Origin: Frigoribacterium sp. Leaf263
GTDB taxonomy: Bacteria > Actinomycetota > Actinomycetes > Actinomycetales > Microbacteriaceae
Direction of reading: 5' to 3'
NCBI RefSeq assembly: GCF_001422285.1
Contig: NZ_LMMO01000007.1
Coordinates: forward strand, 611 to 64,610
DNA: 64,000 nt
The notes under the pieces are model-generated. The model was not told the DNA's origin, did not search any database, and saw only the letters and a list, made by a program, of their open reading frames with translations. This document shows positions 61,461 through 64,000 of this stretch, in pieces (positions within the stretch are counted from its first letter, which is position 1; each line of letters starts with the position of its first letter). The position numbers and the translations under genes are program-made.

Positions 61461-61509
61461 ATCCAGGGATGACCCGTACCCGGACAACTCATCCCTTCCT
61501 GCCCTGGAT
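61461..61509. promoter_or_regulatory. Candidate operator upstream of the SDR gene
   Basis: Arms ATCCAGGG (61461-61468) and CCCTGGAT (61502-61509) enclose CGGACAACTCATCCCT (61481-61496). The same core recurs before the MmyB-type regulator gene (62422). Confidence 0.65.
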
Positions 61510-61572
61510 GTCGCTCCGTAGAGTCCCGACGGTGACTCGATACGAGTGACATCTACGAAGGAGCTGCACCAC

Positions 61573-62316
61573 TTGAAACTCACTGGTAACACGATTCTCA
61601 TCACCGGTGCCACGTCCGGGATCGGGCTCGGTCTGGCCCGACGTCTCCACACCGCGGGCAACAAGATCATCATCGCCGGCCGTCGAAAAGCCCTGTTGGA
61701 TGAGATCGCTTCCGATCACCCGGGCATCGACGCGATCGAACTGGACGTCGGAGAACCGTCTTCGATCGCCCGAGCAGCCGAGACGCTCAAGGTCACGCAT
61801 CCCGGACTGAATGTTCTCATCAACAACGCGGGCATCATGTACGAAGAGAGCCTCCTCGATCCCGCCGACGTGCGCCTGGCGGAAGACCATGTCACGGTCA
61901 ACCTCCTCGGGACGATCAGGATGACGTACGCCTTCCTTCCGCAGCTCGTCGGTGAGAGTGATGGCACGGTCATCAACGTGACGTCCTCTCTCGCCTTCGT
62001 GCCCTACCCGGCGACACCCACCTACAGTGCGACCAAGGCGGCGCTGCACTCGTTCTCGGATTCGCTCCGCATCCAGGTGGCCGCGTCAGGCATGCAGGTG
62101 ATCGAGGTCGTTCCCCCCGCGGTACGGACCGACTTGATGAACCAGACCGACAGCGCCTACGCGATGCCGCTGGACGAATACCTGACAGAGGTCATGTCGC
62201 TGCTGGAGACCAAGCCGGACGCGGACGAGATCATCGTCGCCAGGGCCGAGGCCATCCGTCACGCGTTCACCCGGGGCGACTACAAGGAGATGTTGAGCTC
62301 GTTCAGCACGATGTAG
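61573..62316 (+). CDS. SDR family oxidoreductase, DltE-like (247 aa)
   Basis: Classical short-chain dehydrogenase: TG-x3-GIG motif ITGATSGIGLGLARRL, NNAG (VLINNAGIMYEE), catalytic Ser in VINVTSSLAFV and YSATKAALH (Tyr, Lys). It starts at TTG 61573 (MKLTGN) with AAGGAG nine bases upstream; a GTG at 61546 is less typical. The GC content is visibly lower than the rest of the window. Substrate unknown. Confidence 0.92.
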   Translation: MKLTGNTILITGATSGIGLGLARRLHTAGNKIIIAGRRKALLDEIASDHPGIDAIELDVGEPSSIARAAETLKVTHPGLNVLINNAGIMYEESLLDPADVRLAEDHVTVNLLGTIRMTYAFLPQLVGESDGTVINVTSSLAFVPYPATPTYSATKAALHSFSDSLRIQVAASGMQVIEVVPPAVRTDLMNQTDSAYAMPLDEYLTEVMSLLETKPDADEIIVARAEAIRHAFTRGDYKEMLSSFSTM

Positions 62317-62410
62317 CCCGGCGCGAGCAGCCGGCCCACGGCAGAACCGCGACCGCCGCGCGGTCGCCGCGGATCCTCGGCGACGTGCCGGCGAACCGGA
62401 CCGACATCCG

Positions 62411-62447
62411 ATCCGCAGCCACGGACAACTCGTCCCTGGCTGCGGAT
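62411..62447. promoter_or_regulatory. Candidate operator upstream of the MmyB-type regulator
   Basis: Arms ATCCGCAGCCA (62411-62421) and TGGCTGCGGAT (62437-62447) are a perfect 11-bp inverted repeat around CGGACAACTCGTCCCT (62422-62437). It lies 25 bp before the regulator ATG and shares its core with 61481. Confidence 0.7.
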
Positions 62448-62471
62448 CAGCCGGTGCCACATGATTGACGC

Positions 62472-63311
62472 ATGAACGAACGTCTGCTGGCAGAATTCCT
62501 GCGGTCTCGGAGGGAGTCGCTGCTCCCCCAGGACGTCGGGCTCACCGGCGGGTCCCGACGTCGTGCGCCTGGACTTCGCAGAGAGGAAGTCGCCCAGCTC
62601 GCGGGGATGTCGACGGACTACCTGGCACGCCTCGAACAGCAACGCGCACCCCGCCCCTCGACGCACATCGCGGCGTCCCTGGCCCGGGCGCTGCGGCTGA
62701 GCACGGACGAGCGAGATCATCTGTTCGCCCTCATCGGGCACAACGCCCCCCGCACGTTCGACACGTCAGATCACGTACCGCCGTCACTCCTGCAGGTTCT
62801 CGATGGCCTCTCGAACGTTCCCTGCCTGGTGCAGAACGACTTGCTGGACACCCTCGCGATGAACTCGCTGGCCAAGGCGCTCTTCGGCGATGAGACATCT
62901 TTCACCGGCCCTTCGAAGAGTGGATTCCACCGCTGGTTCACGGACCCCGAAGAACGCAGGATCTATCCCGCGGATGCGCACGAGCGCCATGGGCAGTACC
63001 TTGCCGCGCGCCTGAGGATGGCCACACAGGACGGCAGCGACACGCGACGCGCACGGGACATCGCGGCAGAGCTCAGTGAGAGCAGCGCGGAATTCCGTCG
63101 CATGTGGGATCTCCACCATGTGGCTCAGACGTACGACGAGTGCGACACGCTGCTCCACCCTGAGCTGGGCAGCATCGCCATCGACGCGCAGGTGCTGTTC
63201 ACCGAGAAAGGGTCGCATCGGCTCGTCATCCTCAATCCAGGCGCAGGCGCGGAGAATCGAAGCAAACTCGACCTTCTTCGCGTCATCGGACATCAGCGAT
63301 TGAGCCGCTGA
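62472..63311 (+). CDS. XRE-type regulator with MmyB-like ligand-binding domain (279 aa)
   Basis: N-terminal helix-turn-helix (about 10-75: SRRESLLPQDVGLTGGSRRRAPGLRREEVAQLAGMSTDYLARLEQ) and MmyB-like PAS-type domain (about 105-270: VPCLVQNDLLDTLAMNSLAKALF, RWFTDPEERRIY, LHHVAQTYDECDTLLHPELG). Such proteins commonly control an adjacent SDR gene. The preceding SDR and this gene carry the same core motif. ATG 62472 has no clear ribosome-binding site, so the mRNA may be nearly leaderless. Confidence 0.92.
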   Translation: MNERLLAEFLRSRRESLLPQDVGLTGGSRRRAPGLRREEVAQLAGMSTDYLARLEQQRAPRPSTHIAASLARALRLSTDERDHLFALIGHNAPRTFDTSDHVPPSLLQVLDGLSNVPCLVQNDLLDTLAMNSLAKALFGDETSFTGPSKSGFHRWFTDPEERRIYPADAHERHGQYLAARLRMATQDGSDTRRARDIAAELSESSAEFRRMWDLHHVAQTYDECDTLLHPELGSIAIDAQVLFTEKGSHRLVILNPGAGAENRSKLDLLRVIGHQRLSR

Positions 63312-63538
63312 GTGCGGCGGCCCTGCGTCGGACCGCACCGAGCGAGATGAACCAGGCCGGTGCTCACCCGCCGTTCGCCTGCCGGGCCCCCTGCGCCAGC
63401 GACTCCAGACGGTAGACGAAGGGGCCAGCCCCGCCGCTGAGGGCCATGAACCCCTCGGTCGTCCCAGGACGGGCTGCGAGGTCGGTGGCGGAGACCGGAC
63501 CTGCGTCCTGCTCCGACACGGTGATCGTGGCGATCAGG

Positions 63539-64000
63539 TCACGTCGTCGCCGGGGCGGGGACCCCGACGAGCACATCGCCCAGGGACGTCCGACGCCATT
63601 CCTCGAGCACGTCGTGGAACGCGACCGGGCCGGGGCCGTAGGAGGAGGTGTTCGGCCTGCCGCGGCCCTCGGCGTTGTAGTAGCCCGGGGTGCACTCGGC
63701 CTGGAAGGTCTCCCGGGGGAACGAGCCGTCCCGAGCACGTCGTGGAACGCGACCGGGCCGGGGCCGTAGGAGGAGGTGTTCGGCCTGCCGCGGCCCTCGG
63801 CGTTGTAGTAGCCCGGGGTGCACTCGGCCTGGAAGGTCGCGTTGTCGATCGCGGTCGTCCGGACGATGCGCCCCCAGTCGTCCTGCGCCTCCTCGGTGGG
63901 CTCGACGGTGCGGGCGCCGGCGGCGCGGGCCGCCCCGATGACGGCTGCGATGTGCTCGGCCTGGTCTTGGAGGATGTGCACGAAGTTGACCGAGTTCGCG
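63539..64000 (-). pseudogene. Flavin (Baeyer-Villiger-type) monooxygenase C-terminus, frameshifted by tandem duplication
   Basis: Entering from beyond the window, the frame reads NSVNFVHILQDQAEHIAAVI...TFQAECTPGYYNAEGRGRPNTSS..GPVAFHDVL, the typical end of cyclohexanone-type monooxygenases. A 107-bp segment is then repeated with a 128-bp period, shifting the frame. The downstream copy, in its own frame, ends properly as FHDVLEEWRRTSLGDVLVG and stops at 63539. Removing one 128-bp unit would restore the end. The FAD and NADPH motifs are outside the window. Confidence 0.85.
63604..63838. repeat. 107-bp tandem duplication with 21-bp spacer
   Basis: 63604-63710 and 63732-63838 appear identical. 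The period (128 bp) is not a multiple of three. Confidence 0.93.

Noticed and set aside
63312-63538. Open frame continuing from the monooxygenase past 63539 (LIATITVSEQDAGPV...SLAQGARQANGG)
   Set aside because: It is only reached through the frameshift; the proper monooxygenase frame stops at 63539. I could not recognise a family, although a remnant of another gene cannot be excluded.

Overview
The window is high-GC DNA, roughly 70% or more by eye, with dense, often overlapping genes, GTG and TTG starts, and actinobacterial families: LAXTG sortase substrates, LCP proteins, DtxR-type iron boxes, DUF1990, DUF4287. Gene content and style fit a plant- or soil-associated member of Microbacteriaceae (Curtobacterium- or Frigoribacterium-like). 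That placement is inference; there is no rRNA, tRNA, phage, IS element or CRISPR array here.

Layout. 1-0.6 kb: tail of a sortase-anchored wall protein. 0.8-5.5 kb: an aldo/keto reductase, an acylphosphatase, and a tight DNA-alkylation repair operon (alkyltransferase, sigma factor, second alkyltransferase, Tag, AlkA). 5.7-9.2 kb: a hydrolase and a two-gene ABC exporter. 9.4-13.5 kb: a siderophore-iron ABC importer behind a DtxR/IdeR-type iron box. 13.6-24.2 kb: an ArsC-like phosphatase, GrpB-family protein, M18 aminopeptidase, hydrolases, MntH, membrane proteins, CitE-like lyase. 24.3-34 kb: PadR regulator, GNAT enzyme, M23 peptidase with a structured leader, MarR plus alditol oxidase, DedA, an ABC exporter. 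34-37.6 kb: MFS exporter, a DUF559-like protein and a repeat-rich block. 37.6-44.5 kb: NnrE, a hydrolase, a 62-bp tandem repeat array, a circularly permuted amine oxidase, AKR, nuclease-like protein. 44.7-51.3 kb: a 1052-residue subtilase, its neighbouring regulator, an LLM enzyme, LacI. 51.4-60.2 kb: ChvE/MmsAB sugar importer, LCP protein, aldose epimerase and a second alditol oxidase. 60.4-64 kb: two small proteins, a lower-GC SDR plus MmyB-type regulator pair, and a Baeyer-Villiger-type monooxygenase broken by a 128-bp tandem duplication.

Functional links. The 2.2-5.5 kb genes overlap start-to-stop and look like a self-contained alkylation response in which a sigma factor may replace Ada-style control. 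The LacI protein, the sugar importer and the distal alditol oxidase/epimerase pair appear linked by the shared operator GTGAGCGCTCAC (55836 and 60231). The SDR and MmyB-type regulator share CGGACAACTCRTCCCT upstream.

Most notable signals: the amine oxidase at 39748-41355 with its C-terminal FAD motif moved ahead of its N-terminal Rossmann motif; the sigma-factor repair operon; the dispersed motif GAGGAGGCGCGG, present about three dozen times and forming the arms of several terminators; and a family of about 90-bp inverted-repeat elements (ends GTCGGCAACTCCTG / CAGGAGTTGCCGAC) at 35.8-37.5 kb.
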